NCBI GenBank assembly: GCA_934278925.1
Contig: CAKQWJ010000025.1
Span: forward strand, 1-33,075
Origin: an uncultured Clostridia bacterium
GTDB lineage: Bacteria > Bacillota > Clostridia > Peptostreptococcales > Anaerovoracaceae
DNA: 33,075 nucleotides
Direction: 5' to 3'
Within the stretch, counting starts at the first letter, position 1; each line of letters opens with the position of its first letter. Below the pieces are notes generated by a model. It was not told the DNA's origin. It ran no database searches and saw only the letters and a program-made list of their open reading frames with translations. This document shows, one piece after another, positions 8,474-16,330 of the stretch. A program made the translations under genes and the position numbers.

Positions 8474-8506
8474 CAATCCGTCCCATCCTTTGGAAACTCC
8501 GCCGCG

Positions 8507-9025
8507 CTAGATTCGGTGCGTTTCCAGATATTTTTCAAAATCCATTTTCTTTCCGTCCAGCGCTGCGTACTCCAGGGTGTCGTCCAAGGCGTACTGCAGC
8601 TTCAGGGAAAAGAATTCTTCCCGCTGGCACAGGAGGCTCAGAAAAATCCGGTCCCCCGTCCACAGCTCCAGCGCTCCGATTTCGTCCACGGGAACCCATT
8701 CCAGCACCCCTTCGTCGCAGGGAATTCCCTGGCCGTCAAAAGCCGTTGCAGTGAACAGGTGCATGTATTCCGTCACCTCATCGCCGTAGCAGAAGGTCAC
8801 CAGCCCCCGGAATCGGTACTCCCGCAAGGTGTATCCCGTCTCCTCCCGGGTCTCCCGGAGAATGCATTCCTCCGGACTTTCTCCTTTTTCGAAATGACCT
8901 CCTACGCCGATCCACTTGTCGTGGTTGATATCGTTCTTCTTCGTCACCCGGTGCAGCATCAGGTAGGATTCCCGTCCCCGGACCTCCTGCTGAATGTAGC
9001 ACAGGGTGCTCATGGCCGTCTTCAT
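8507..9025 (-). CDS. Nudix hydrolase, MutT-like
   Basis: A 172-residue Nudix pyrophosphohydrolase. The Nudix box is complete: Gly43, Glu49, Arg57-Glu58, Glu61-Glu62 and Gly64 in the GX5EX7REUXEEXGU pattern. The N-terminal part (CYIQQ, LMLHR) and the WIGVGGHFEKGES segment resemble 8-oxo-dGTP diphosphatases of Bacillota. It begins three bases after the stop of the GntR-type gene and is preceded by GGAGGAGTAACCC, so it is coupled to it. Substrate is not determined by the motifs; an NDP-sugar or oxidised nucleotide are the obvious options. Confidence 0.9.
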   Translation of the reverse strand: MKTAMSTLCYIQQEVRGRESYLMLHRVTKKNDINHDKWIGVGGHFEKGESPEECILRETREETGYTLREYRFRGLVTFCYGDEVTEYMHLFTATAFDGQGIPCDEGVLEWVPVDEIGALELWTGDRIFLSLLCQREEFFSLKLQYALDDTLEYAALDGKKMDFEKYLETHRI

Positions 9026-9028
9026 GGG

Positions 9029-9715
9029 TTACTCCTCCGCCTCCTCCGACTCTTCAATCACGTCGAAGAGGTTGTTCATCCGCTGTTTGGACAGTTCGTT
9101 TCCCACAAAAAGAATCACGTCGTTCTCCTGAATTCGTTCGTACGGTCCCGGGGAAATCACGTAATCCGTGCTTCTCTTAATCGCCACAATGGTGGCTCCG
9201 GTCTGCTGCCAGATATTCAGCTCGCCGATGGATTTGCCCAAATACGCGCAGTGCTCATCGATGCGGATATCGTAGGGTACGAAAGAAGCGGTAGAATGGC
9301 TTCGCTTCGTCTGTCCCACCAGAGTTTTCAGCAGCTTGGACAGATGGTCCAGCTCCTCCTGCTGCCGGTTCACGCATTCCGATATCTCCCGGCGAATCTC
9401 CTGCATGGATACCGTATTCTGATACCGCTCCACGAAGAGGTGGGCCTTCTCCCGGGAAGCCACATAAGTTCCGCTTCCCTGGCGAATGGTCACGATGCCC
9501 AGGTCCACCAGAATATTCACCGCTTTCCGCGCCGTCTCCGGAGAGACGTTGTAGTTGCTGGCCAAGGTGGACCGAGCGCTGATTTTCTCCCCGATGGTGT
9601 ACCAGCCATCCGCAATTTTCTGTGCCAGTTCCACGGCAATCTGCTGATATCTGGATTCATATATGTATTTTCGTTTCTTTCCGTTTGCGTCCACTTTGTT
9701 GTTCTTCACATCCAT
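9029..9715 (-). CDS. GntR winged-helix regulator with RCK_C (TrkA-C) domain, BusR-like
   Basis: Two-domain regulator of 228 residues. Residues about 16-88 form a GntR-type winged helix (SRYQQIAVELAQKI, then PETARKAVNILVDLGIV and RQGSGTYV). A helical linker of about 50 residues follows, and residues about 145-220 look like an RCK_C domain (IGELNIWQQTGATIVAI, PGPYERIQENDVILFVG). This order is that of BusR, a repressor of osmolyte uptake that senses cyclic di-AMP through the RCK_C part (family knowledge; binding here is inferred). The start is taken at 9715, because the GTG at 9724 lies inside the sequence GAGGTGA that serves as ribosome site. No transporter is nearby; the neighbours are sugar-phosphate genes. 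Confidence 0.85.
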   Translation of the reverse strand: MDVKNNKVDANGKKRKYIYESRYQQIAVELAQKIADGWYTIGEKISARSTLASNYNVSPETARKAVNILVDLGIVTIRQGSGTYVASREKAHLFVERYQNTVSMQEIRREISECVNRQQEELDHLSKLLKTLVGQTKRSHSTASFVPYDIRIDEHCAYLGKSIGELNIWQQTGATIVAIKRSTDYVISPGPYERIQENDVILFVGNELSKQRMNNLFDVIEESEEAEE

Positions 9716-9742
9716 TACGGTCACCTCGTTTCTTCATCCCGA

Positions 9743-11080
9743 CTAGCGGATATCCGGATATTCTTCAAACAGCTTTGCCGGGTCTTCTCCCGCCCGGTAA
9801 CGTTTCCGCAGGTTCGCCATATGCTTCATCACCATCAATTTTCGGATGGTGCTTCCCCGGTAGCGCCGGTCGGACACCAGCAGGGTATTCTCCGTCATGG
9901 CCGTGGCAACGCCCATATCCCGCAGGGTCAGGGCGAACTGATAATCTTCCATAATCGGAATCTCCGGGAACATGCCCGCTTCGTAGAACACTTCCCGCTT
10001 GATAAAGAGTCCCTGATCGCCGAAAATAATGCCTTTCGCCGCCCGCCGGTTGGAAATCACCTTGTTGGTCCACATGAAGAAGTTCCGGCTGCGGAAACGG
10101 ATTCCGAAGCAGCCCGCGTCCACTTTCTCCATCACCGAAAGGATCTCTTCCACCGGATGTTTCGGCAGCTGCGCATCGATGTGCAGGAAGAACAGAATGT
10201 CGCCGTTGGCCGCGTCCGCACCGATATTCATCTGCGTTCCCCGGCCCTTTGGACTCTCCAGGAAACGAATCTTTCCGCCGCTCTCGTCTTCCGCCTCTCG
10301 GAGCACCGCCCGGGTTCCGTCACTGCTGCCGCCGTCCACGAGGATGATCTCGCACCGGCCATCCAGCCGCTCCAGATTCTTCACAAAAGGCTGCACCAGC
10401 GCCACCTCGTTGTACACGGGTACGATGACGGAAATGACATGGTGTTTTTTCAAGTACTCCCCGGAATGGCCCTTCGCACTTTCCCGGAACAGGAGCAAAT
10501 CCTCGATGGTATCGATATCCCACTTCTCGTCCAGAAGGCCGTAACTCTTCCAGCTTGGAATCATCTCCAGCGTATCCTGAAGCACTTCCGAATGGCTGTA
10601 CTCGCCCAGGGAAAAAAGAGGTTTCATCATGCGCTCTTCTCCGGCCCGGGCTCCGATCAGCCAATATCCGCCGTCTTCCGTGGGTCCCAGCACGTAATCC
10701 TTCTCCCGAAGAATAGTGAAGGCACGGTTGAAATCCACTTTGTCCGCGTAGGGGACATCCGTTCCGATGAGGATGCACCGCTCATATCCTACGGACATGG
10801 CCCGGCTCAGTGCATGGTACATCCGCTCCCCCAGACCGTCTCCTTCCTGTTCGAAGAACTGGGCCCCCGGGAACAGTTCCCGAAACGCCGCTTCGTTGGG
10901 TCCGCCACCGGTATGCGCCACGAACACGTCCGCGATGGTATCCGTCAGGGCCTCCGAAAGGTCCTGCAGGAATGCCATGTGCAGTCCGGCACACTCCTCC
11001 GGCTTCAAATAGGGCATCAATCTCGTTTTGGTTCTTCCCGCTTCCGGGATTCTGGTAAAAACAACTACTGCCTGATTCAT
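9743..11080 (-). CDS. Fused CofC-like and family 2 glycosyltransferase (selenodomain-associated transferases 1 and 2)
   Basis: A 445-residue fusion. Residues 1 to about 205 resemble the DUF2064/CofC-like nucleotidyltransferase group (VVFTRIPEAGRTKTRL, LIGTDVPY, LGPTEDGGYWLIG). Residues about 215-445 are a GT2-type glycosyltransferase (ISVIVPVYNE, LVDGGSSDGT, the HIDAQL metal region, GIIFGDQGLF, IMEDYQF). In other genomes these are separate genes known as rSAM/selenodomain-associated transferases 1 and 2. It is the first gene of the leftward operon; the upstream SD is weak (GGAT). No radical SAM partner is present in the window. Likely role: making and transferring an activated sugar or polyol-type group to an unknown acceptor. 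Confidence 0.85.
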   Translation of the reverse strand: MNQAVVVFTRIPEAGRTKTRLMPYLKPEECAGLHMAFLQDLSEALTDTIADVFVAHTGGGPNEAAFRELFPGAQFFEQEGDGLGERMYHALSRAMSVGYERCILIGTDVPYADKVDFNRAFTILREKDYVLGPTEDGGYWLIGARAGEERMMKPLFSLGEYSHSEVLQDTLEMIPSWKSYGLLDEKWDIDTIEDLLLFRESAKGHSGEYLKKHHVISVIVPVYNEVALVQPFVKNLERLDGRCEIILVDGGSSDGTRAVLREAEDESGGKIRFLESPKGRGTQMNIGADAANGDILFFLHIDAQLPKHPVEEILSVMEKVDAGCFGIRFRSRNFFMWTNKVISNRRAAKGIIFGDQGLFIKREVFYEAGMFPEIPIMEDYQFALTLRDMGVATAMTENTLLVSDRRYRGSTIRKLMVMKHMANLRKRYRAGEDPAKLFEEYPDIR

Positions 11081-11427
11081 ACTAATCCGATTATCCTATT
11101 TCCTATCTGCTGTTCTTATCTCAAAAAAGATATAAAAAGTCATAATGTTTCATATTATTTTAGCATAAACATTGCTTAATTTATATCGATTATTTGTTTT
11201 CTCGGTGACCGTGAAATTCATTTTTTGTATTTCACATCGAATCGACACGTTGTCGGGTGCTATTATACCACAGTTTGCATTATTATTAATAGCATAATTT
11301 AATATTTTTTGCCAAAAACCGTTCTCTTTGTGCTATAATGAATATACTTTCGTGATATTTAAAATATCCTCTCGTGATATTCTGAGTATCATTTCTACTT
11401 ATTAGTGCAACACAAAGAACAGGAAAA
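11081..11427. promoter_or_regulatory. AT-rich divergent promoter region with GATATT repeats
   Basis: This 347-base gap separates the two sugar operons. Rightward, TATAAT lies at 11334-11339; the best -35 (TTGCCA) is at a loose 19-base spacing. Between that -10 and the nucleotidyltransferase start are direct repeats CGTGATATT at 11351 and 11373, 22 bases apart (two helical turns). Between them is a perfect palindrome GATATTTAAAATATC (11354-11368). The spacing and the position in the leader suggest an operator. No clear leftward promoter could be chosen from several AT-rich candidates. Confidence 0.5.
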
Positions 11428-12339
11428 ATGACTATGAAAACATCACTCGTAATTATGGCAGCGGGTATCGGTTCTCGCTTCGGGGGCGGCATTAAACAGC
11501 TGGAACCGGTAGATACCAACGGCCACATCATTATGGATTATTCCATCCACGATGCCGTCGAAGCCGGCTTTAACAAAATTATTTTTATCATCCGAAAGGA
11601 TATCGAAGCGGATTTCCGAGAAGTCATCGGGAACCGAATCGAAGCCGTCTGCCGAAAGAGCGGCGTGGAAGTGCACTACGCCTTCCAGGATATCCGCGAC
11701 ATCCCGGGAGAGCTGCCGGAAGGCCGCACCAAACCCTGGGGTACCGGACAGGCGGTGTTGGCGGCCAAAGATCTGATTCGGGAACCCTTCATCGTGATCA
11801 ATGCCGATGACTACTACGGAAAAGAGGGATTCCGCCGGATCCACGAAGCCCTCACCTCGGAGAACGGGGAGCACTGCATGGCGGGCTTCGTGCTGAAGAA
11901 CACCCTGTCGGACAACGGGGGTGTCACCCGAGGCATCTGCCACATGAAGGACCATTATCTCACTCGAATCAAGGAAACCCGGAACATCCGAAAGACCCCG
12001 GAGGGGGCGGAAGCCGACGGCACCGCCATCGACACCGGCTCCCTGGTCTCCATGAACATGTGGGGTTTCCAACCGGACTACCTGCAGCAGCTGGAGCAGG
12101 GCTTCCGGGACTTCTTCCGTAAAGAAGTTCCCCAGAACCCGCTGAAGTCCGAGTTCCTGATTCCCATCCACGTGGGCGATCTTCTGGAGGCAGACGATAT
12201 TTCCGTCAAAGTTCTCCCCACCGACGACACGTGGTACGGCATGACCTACAAAGAAGATGTGCCGGAAGTCCGGAAGAGCTTCGCCAAGCTGATCCGCGGC
12301 GGAATCTATACGGAAGAATTGTTCGACGATCTGGCGTAA
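11428..12339 (+). CDS. Sugar-1-phosphate nucleotidyltransferase (probable UTP-glucose-1-phosphate uridylyltransferase)
   Basis: A 303-residue nucleotidyltransferase. The N-terminus has the nucleotide-binding signature MAAGIGSRFGGGIKQL, followed by WGTGQAVLAAKD and the metal-binding INADDYYG. It belongs to the NDP-sugar pyrophosphorylase superfamily. UTP and glucose-1-phosphate are the likely substrates because the next gene is a UDP-glucose dehydrogenase and phosphoglucomutase lies on the divergent operon. It is not of the classical GalU length or motif set, so I leave the symbol blank. The start could be 11428 or the ATG two codons later; AGGAAAA precedes both. It is the first gene of the rightward operon, 35 bases before the next. 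Confidence 0.85.
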   Translation: MTMKTSLVIMAAGIGSRFGGGIKQLEPVDTNGHIIMDYSIHDAVEAGFNKIIFIIRKDIEADFREVIGNRIEAVCRKSGVEVHYAFQDIRDIPGELPEGRTKPWGTGQAVLAAKDLIREPFIVINADDYYGKEGFRRIHEALTSENGEHCMAGFVLKNTLSDNGGVTRGICHMKDHYLTRIKETRNIRKTPEGAEADGTAIDTGSLVSMNMWGFQPDYLQQLEQGFRDFFRKEVPQNPLKSEFLIPIHVGDLLEADDISVKVLPTDDTWYGMTYKEDVPEVRKSFAKLIRGGIYTEELFDDLA

Positions 12340-12374
12340 AATATTTTTATGATTGGTATATGAAAGGAATCGAT

Positions 12375-13847
12375 ATGAAGAAACTATCCATGGACAAGCT
12401 CGTCTCCACCGTTCAGGCCCGGCGTGAGGCTTTGGGGCTGACGAAGAAGGACCTGGCGGAGAAGTGCGGCATGAACCGAACCATGATCAGCCATATGGAG
12501 AACCACAACTACGTGCCTTCCATCAAGCAGCTGCAGGATCTGGCGGAGGCGCTGGAGTTCGACCCGACGGATGTTTTTGCGGAGGAGCATGCGGCTCATG
12601 TAAAAGCAGACCGGAAGTACAAGATTGCCGTTGCGGGCACGGGTTACGTGGGGCTCAGCGTGGCCACCCTGCTGGCGCAGCACAATCACGTTACCTGCGT
12701 GGATATTTTGGAAGAGCGGGTGGACAAAATCAACCGCCGGGAGTCCACCATTCAGGACGATTACATCGAGGATTACCTGGCCCACAAAGACCTGGATATC
12801 ACCGCCACTCTGGACGGAGAGGAGGCGTACCGGAACGCGGAGTACGTCATCATCGCCACTCCCACCAACTACGACAGCAAGAAGAATTTCTTCGACTGCT
12901 CCGCCGTGGAAGCGGTCATCGAACTGGTGCAGAAGGTGAACCCAGATGCCATGATGATCATCAAATCCACCATTCCGGTGGGATTCACCGCCTCCGTTCG
13001 GGAGAAGTACCACACCAAAAACATCATTTTCAGCCCGGAGTTCCTGCGGGAGTCCAAGGCGCTGTACGACAACCTGTACCCTTCCCGCATCATCGTTTCC
13101 TGCGATGAGGACAGCAAGGAGAAGGCGCAGACCTTCGCCACCCTCCTGCAGCAGGGCGCCATTAAGGAGAACATCGACACCCTGTTCATGGGCTTTACGG
13201 AGGCAGAGGCGGTAAAACTCTTCGCCAACACCTACCTGGCTCTGCGGGTTTCCTACTTCAACGAGCTGGACACCTACGCGGAGATGAAGGGCCTGAACAC
13301 CCGGGAAATCATCCAGGGCGTGTGCCTCGACCCCCGCATCGGCGACCACTACAACAACCCGTCCTTCGGTTACGGCGGCTACTGTTTGCCAAAAGACACC
13401 AAGCAGCTGCTGGCCAACTACGCGGATGTGCCGCAGGAGATGATGACGGCCATCGTGGAATCCAACCGCACCCGGAAGGATTTCATCGCGGATCAGGTGC
13501 TGGAGATGGCAGGCGCATACGGTGCGAACAGTGAATACGATGCGGAGCACGATGCGGAGAAGAACGTCACCATCGGTGTATACCGACTCACTATGAAAAG
13601 TAACTCGGATAACTTCCGGCAGTCTTCCATTCAGGGCGTTATGAAACGGATCAAGGCCAAGGGTGCCAACGTGATTATCTATGAACCAACTTTGGAAGAC
13701 GGCAGCACCTTCTACGGAAGCAAGGTGGTGAACAATCTGAAACGGTTCAAGAACAAGTCCCACGCCATCATCGCCAACCGGTATGATGAATGCCTGGACG
13801 ATGTCGCAGAGAAGGTATATACTCGAGATATTTTCAAGAGAGACTAA
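12375..13847 (+). CDS. ugd: XRE helix-turn-helix fused to UDP-glucose 6-dehydrogenase
   Basis: A 490-residue fusion. Residues about 8-68 are an XRE/Cro HTH (ARREALGLTKKDLAEKCGMN, RTMISHMENHNYVPSIKQL). From about residue 80 it is a UDP-glucose/GDP-mannose dehydrogenase: NAD loop GTGYVGLS (88-95), the IIATPTNYD segment, KSTIPVG (197-203), catalytic Lys281 in EAVKLFANTYLA and the nucleophile Cys337 in GYGGYCLPKD. All enzyme residues are in place, so it should oxidise UDP-glucose to UDP-glucuronate. The start at 12375 has AAGGA six bases upstream and includes the HTH in the same frame, with no internal start before the enzyme part that has a good SD. The HTH implies DNA binding, perhaps of its own operon. 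Confidence 0.93.
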   Translation: MKKLSMDKLVSTVQARREALGLTKKDLAEKCGMNRTMISHMENHNYVPSIKQLQDLAEALEFDPTDVFAEEHAAHVKADRKYKIAVAGTGYVGLSVATLLAQHNHVTCVDILEERVDKINRRESTIQDDYIEDYLAHKDLDITATLDGEEAYRNAEYVIIATPTNYDSKKNFFDCSAVEAVIELVQKVNPDAMMIIKSTIPVGFTASVREKYHTKNIIFSPEFLRESKALYDNLYPSRIIVSCDEDSKEKAQTFATLLQQGAIKENIDTLFMGFTEAEAVKLFANTYLALRVSYFNELDTYAEMKGLNTREIIQGVCLDPRIGDHYNNPSFGYGGYCLPKDTKQLLANYADVPQEMMTAIVESNRTRKDFIADQVLEMAGAYGANSEYDAEHDAEKNVTIGVYRLTMKSNSDNFRQSSIQGVMKRIKAKGANVIIYEPTLEDGSTFYGSKVVNNLKRFKNKSHAIIANRYDECLDDVAEKVYTRDIFKRD

Positions 13848-13857
13848 GGGGGCGAAC

Positions 13858-14928
13858 ATGCAGAATATCGATCTTACCGGAAAAACAATTCTCGTGACCG
13901 GTTCCGCCGGTTTTATCGGCTCGAATCTGGTGCTGGAGCTGCTGAAGTCCGAGTCGAAGGCCACTGTCATCGGGCTGGATAACGTAAACGATTATTACGA
14001 TGTAAGCATCAAGGAGTGGCGGCTTTCGGAAATCGAAAAAGCCGCTGCCGAGAGCAGCTGTTCCTATCATTTTATCAAGGGAGATTTGGCAGACCGCGCT
14101 GTAATCGACCGCCTCTTTGCGGACTACAAGCCGACGGTCGTTGTAAACCTCGCAGCGCAGGCGGGCGTAAGATATTCCATCACCAATCCGGATGCATACA
14201 TTCAGAGTAACTTGATTGGTTTCTATAATATTCTGGAAGCCTGCCGGCACGCCGAACCGGCGGTGGAACATCTGGTATATGCCTCCTCTTCTTCGGTATA
14301 CGGCTCCAACAAAAAAGTGCCGTACAGCACCGAAGATAAGGTGGACAACCCGGTTTCCCTCTACGCGGCTACAAAGAAGAGCAACGAATTGCTGGCCCAT
14401 GCCTACAGCAAGCTGTATAATATTCCGTCTACCGGTCTCCGGTTCTTCACCGTATACGGACCGGCCGGACGACCGGACATGGCGTATTTTGGTTTTACCA
14501 ATAAGCTGCGGAAGGGCGAAACCATTCAGATTTTCAATTACGGAAACTGCAAGCGGGACTTCACTTTCGTGGACGATATCGTGGAAGGCGTGAAGCGTGT
14601 GATGAAAGGCGCGCCGGAGAAAGCTGTCGGCGAGGACGGGCTCCCGATTCCGCCGTATGCGGTATACAACATCGGAAACAGCAATCCGGAAAACCTGCTG
14701 GACTTCGTGACCATCCTTCAGGAGGAGCTGATTCGCGCAGAGGTCCTTCCGGCAGACTATGATTTCGAGGCTCATAAAAAACTGGTGCCGATGCAGCCGG
14801 GAGATGTTCCGGTGACCTATGCGGACACCGGCGCGCTGGAACGGGACTACGGATTCAAACCGAACACCGACCTGAGAGCCGGGCTGCGGAAGTTCGCCGA
14901 GTGGTATAAAGAATTCTATAAGGTATAA
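13858..14928 (+). CDS. NAD-dependent epimerase, UDP-glucuronate 4-epimerase-like
   Basis: A 356-residue extended short-chain dehydrogenase. Seen are the NAD loop TGSAGFIGS (14-22), NLAAQAGVRYSI, the catalytic Ser in YASSSSVYG (141-149) and YAATK with Tyr169 and Lys173. The LAAQAGVRYS and FFTVYGPAGRPDMA segments are typical of UDP-glucuronate 4-epimerases (CapI type), which make UDP-galacturonate. It begins 10 bases after the dehydrogenase gene with AAGGGGG as ribosome site and ends just before a terminator. The pair therefore probably makes UDP-glucuronate and UDP-galacturonate for a surface polymer. Other UDP-sugar 4-epimerase activity is not excluded. Confidence 0.9.
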   Translation: MQNIDLTGKTILVTGSAGFIGSNLVLELLKSESKATVIGLDNVNDYYDVSIKEWRLSEIEKAAAESSCSYHFIKGDLADRAVIDRLFADYKPTVVVNLAAQAGVRYSITNPDAYIQSNLIGFYNILEACRHAEPAVEHLVYASSSSVYGSNKKVPYSTEDKVDNPVSLYAATKKSNELLAHAYSKLYNIPSTGLRFFTVYGPAGRPDMAYFGFTNKLRKGETIQIFNYGNCKRDFTFVDDIVEGVKRVMKGAPEKAVGEDGLPIPPYAVYNIGNSNPENLLDFVTILQEELIRAEVLPADYDFEAHKKLVPMQPGDVPVTYADTGALERDYGFKPNTDLRAGLRKFAEWYKEFYKV

Positions 14929-14936
14929 AAATAGTG

Positions 14937-14980
14937 AAACGCCCCGAGGGTTCGTCCGATGACGGATCCCGGGGCGTTTT
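14937..14980 (+). terminator. Terminator of the UDP-sugar operon
   Basis: Arms AAACGCCCCG (14937-14946) and CGGGGCGTTT (14970-14979), with a further inner pairing, ending in TTTT. It begins eight bases after the epimerase stop. Confidence 0.85.
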
Positions 14981-14999
14981 GCGTGGTTGCAGTTTTGTA

Positions 15000-15098
15000 G
15001 ACAGTCGCACATTATTTTTATATGATTTAATGTGCGGTCGTCACTTCGCGATTGACAACCACACATCATTTTTCTATAATATAATGTGTAGTTGTCAA
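15000..15098 (+). promoter_or_regulatory. AbiE promoter with two inverted-repeat operators
   Basis: TTGACA (15052-15057), a 17-base spacer and TATAAT (15075-15080) form a near-ideal promoter. It is enclosed by an inverted repeat with 15-base arms, TTGACAACCACACAT (15052-15066) and ATGTGTAGTTGTCAA (15084-15098), one mismatch. A related inverted repeat with CGCACATTA/TAATGTGCG lies just upstream (15000-15042). AbiEi antitoxins are known to repress their own promoter by binding paired inverted repeats, which fits. Confidence 0.8.
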
Positions 15099-15113
15099 AG
15101 TGAGGTGAGAAGT

Positions 15114-15707
15114 ATGAATGCCAAAGATAAAATCGAAGAACTGCTGGAAGCGTCAGAGGGCGGCACGATTACCGCAGCACAGGTGACAAAAGCCGGACTG
15201 CATCGCAGCATTTTACAAGAACTTGTTAAGAACGGTGAAATCTACCGCTTCGGGCGTGGTCTATATGTGCGGAGCAGTGAATGGGAGGATGATTTCTACC
15301 TCTTGCAGCGCAAGTATGGGCGCGGGATTTACTCGCACGATACCGCCCTGTATCTGCTAGGCTATTCAGACCGTACCCCGGCGAAATATACGATGACCTT
15401 TCCCAAGGGCTACAATGCATCGTCATTAAAGCAGGAGAACTTAACCATTAAGCGTGTTGTGCCGGAAAACTACGACTTCGGCACAATTGAAATTGAATCC
15501 CCCTCCGGCAATCCAATTCGTGTTTACGATTTAGAGCGAACACTGTGCGACATTCTGCGTGGCAGCGGCAGCGATGTCCAGGTTGTCGGAGAAGCGATGA
15601 AACGCTATGCAGCGTCCAAGGATAAGAACATTCATAAATTGATGAAATGCGCAGACCAGCTTCGCGTAAAACCCAAGGTACTGCGCTACATGGAGGTTTT
15701 GCTATGA
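15114..15707 (+). CDS. AbiEi antitoxin (type IV toxin-antitoxin)
   Basis: A 197-residue AbiEi-family protein: an N-terminal winged helix (ITAAQVTKAGLHRSILQELV, GEIYRFGRGLYV) and the conserved middle (GIYSHDTALYLLGYSDRTP, YDLERTLCDILR). Family members repress their operon through the N-terminal part and neutralise the AbiEii nucleotidyltransferase toxin. The start at 15114 is preceded by GAGGTGAGAAGT. Its last codons overlap the start of the AbiEii remnant (ATG at 15705). Since the partner toxin is destroyed, this is now an orphan antitoxin with an intact operator. Confidence 0.92.
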   Translation: MNAKDKIEELLEASEGGTITAAQVTKAGLHRSILQELVKNGEIYRFGRGLYVRSSEWEDDFYLLQRKYGRGIYSHDTALYLLGYSDRTPAKYTMTFPKGYNASSLKQENLTIKRVVPENYDFGTIEIESPSGNPIRVYDLERTLCDILRGSGSDVQVVGEAMKRYAASKDKNIHKLMKCADQLRVKPKVLRYMEVLL

Positions 15708-16047
15708 TTACAAAAAATCCGATGCAGCTAAAAGCTTTCATTAAAAACAAAGCGGCCGAGAAGCACATCTCGGCACAGCTCGTCATGCAGAACTATATGC
15801 ACTGCACGGTACAGAGTGCGATAAAGCAACGTTACGTCGTGCCTTAGAACGGACAACGCAGAAACGTGGCAGTGAAATGGTTCTGTCAGACTACCCGGAG
15901 ATTATGAAAGAGATTCGCGAAAGCGATACGCTACGCAAGCGATGGGAGAAATACAGTCACGAGTATGAGTACGCAAAGGACATTTCTTTTGATGATACTT
16001 GTAATACCATTCAAACGATTATGGACACAATAGTACACACCTACTGA
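15705..16047 (+). pseudogene. AbiEii toxin remnant with its interior deleted
   Basis: The first 31 codons read MITKNPMQLKAFIKNKAAE and onward to QNYM, a normal AbiEii N-terminus. Directly after, in another frame, come about 75 codons of the C-terminus (DKATLRRALERTTQKRGSE ... SHEYEYAKDISF) ending in TGA at 16045-16047. The whole nucleotidyltransferase core, normally about 150 residues or more, is missing, and the join is out of frame (the first frame stops at 15847). Only the ends of the gene are left, so no toxin can be made. Confidence 0.85.
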
Positions 16048-16239
16048 CAGTGTGAATTGCAAGGAAACAGAGGGTCCTCTTTTTCTTCGGCGTTGCTCTT
16101 GTAGTCCTTAGCATCCTGTAGTTGCGTCTGCACTTTCAGAGCGGCTCAACTCTCGTCAGCTGTGATTGCATCCTTGCGATGCGTATCAAGAATCCCTGGT
16201 TTCAGGTATATTTATTAAAGAAAGAGAGAACGGAATAAA

Positions 16240-16284
16240 CTATACAGCTACTGCAGATGCAATAAGTTTATTTCTTACTTTCAT
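16240..16284 (-). other. Fifteen-codon signal-peptide start, possible gene remnant
   Basis: In the 283-base gap between the AbiEii remnant and the CAP-domain gene, the minus strand has AAGGAGG and AAGAGG followed by ATG and a short frame MKVRNKLIASAVAV ending in TAG. It looks like the beginning of a signal peptide. It could be a leftover 5' end of a secreted-protein gene. Nothing else coding is seen in the gap. Confidence 0.3.
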
Positions 16285-16330
16285 AGTAACCTCTTATTGG
16301 GAATCCTCCTTCGAAAGTGAAATCATTTTC

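Noticed and set aside
6161..11179. Very long plus-strand open frames (767 and 887 codons) opposite the sugar operon
   Set aside because: They are antisense to six well-identified genes, are rich in His, Arg and Gln, and lack domains and ribosome sites; they arise from codon bias of the real strand.
12384..13970. 528-codon minus-strand frame opposite the HTH-dehydrogenase
   Set aside because: Antisense shadow of a gene with complete catalytic motifs; no SD and no recognisable domain.
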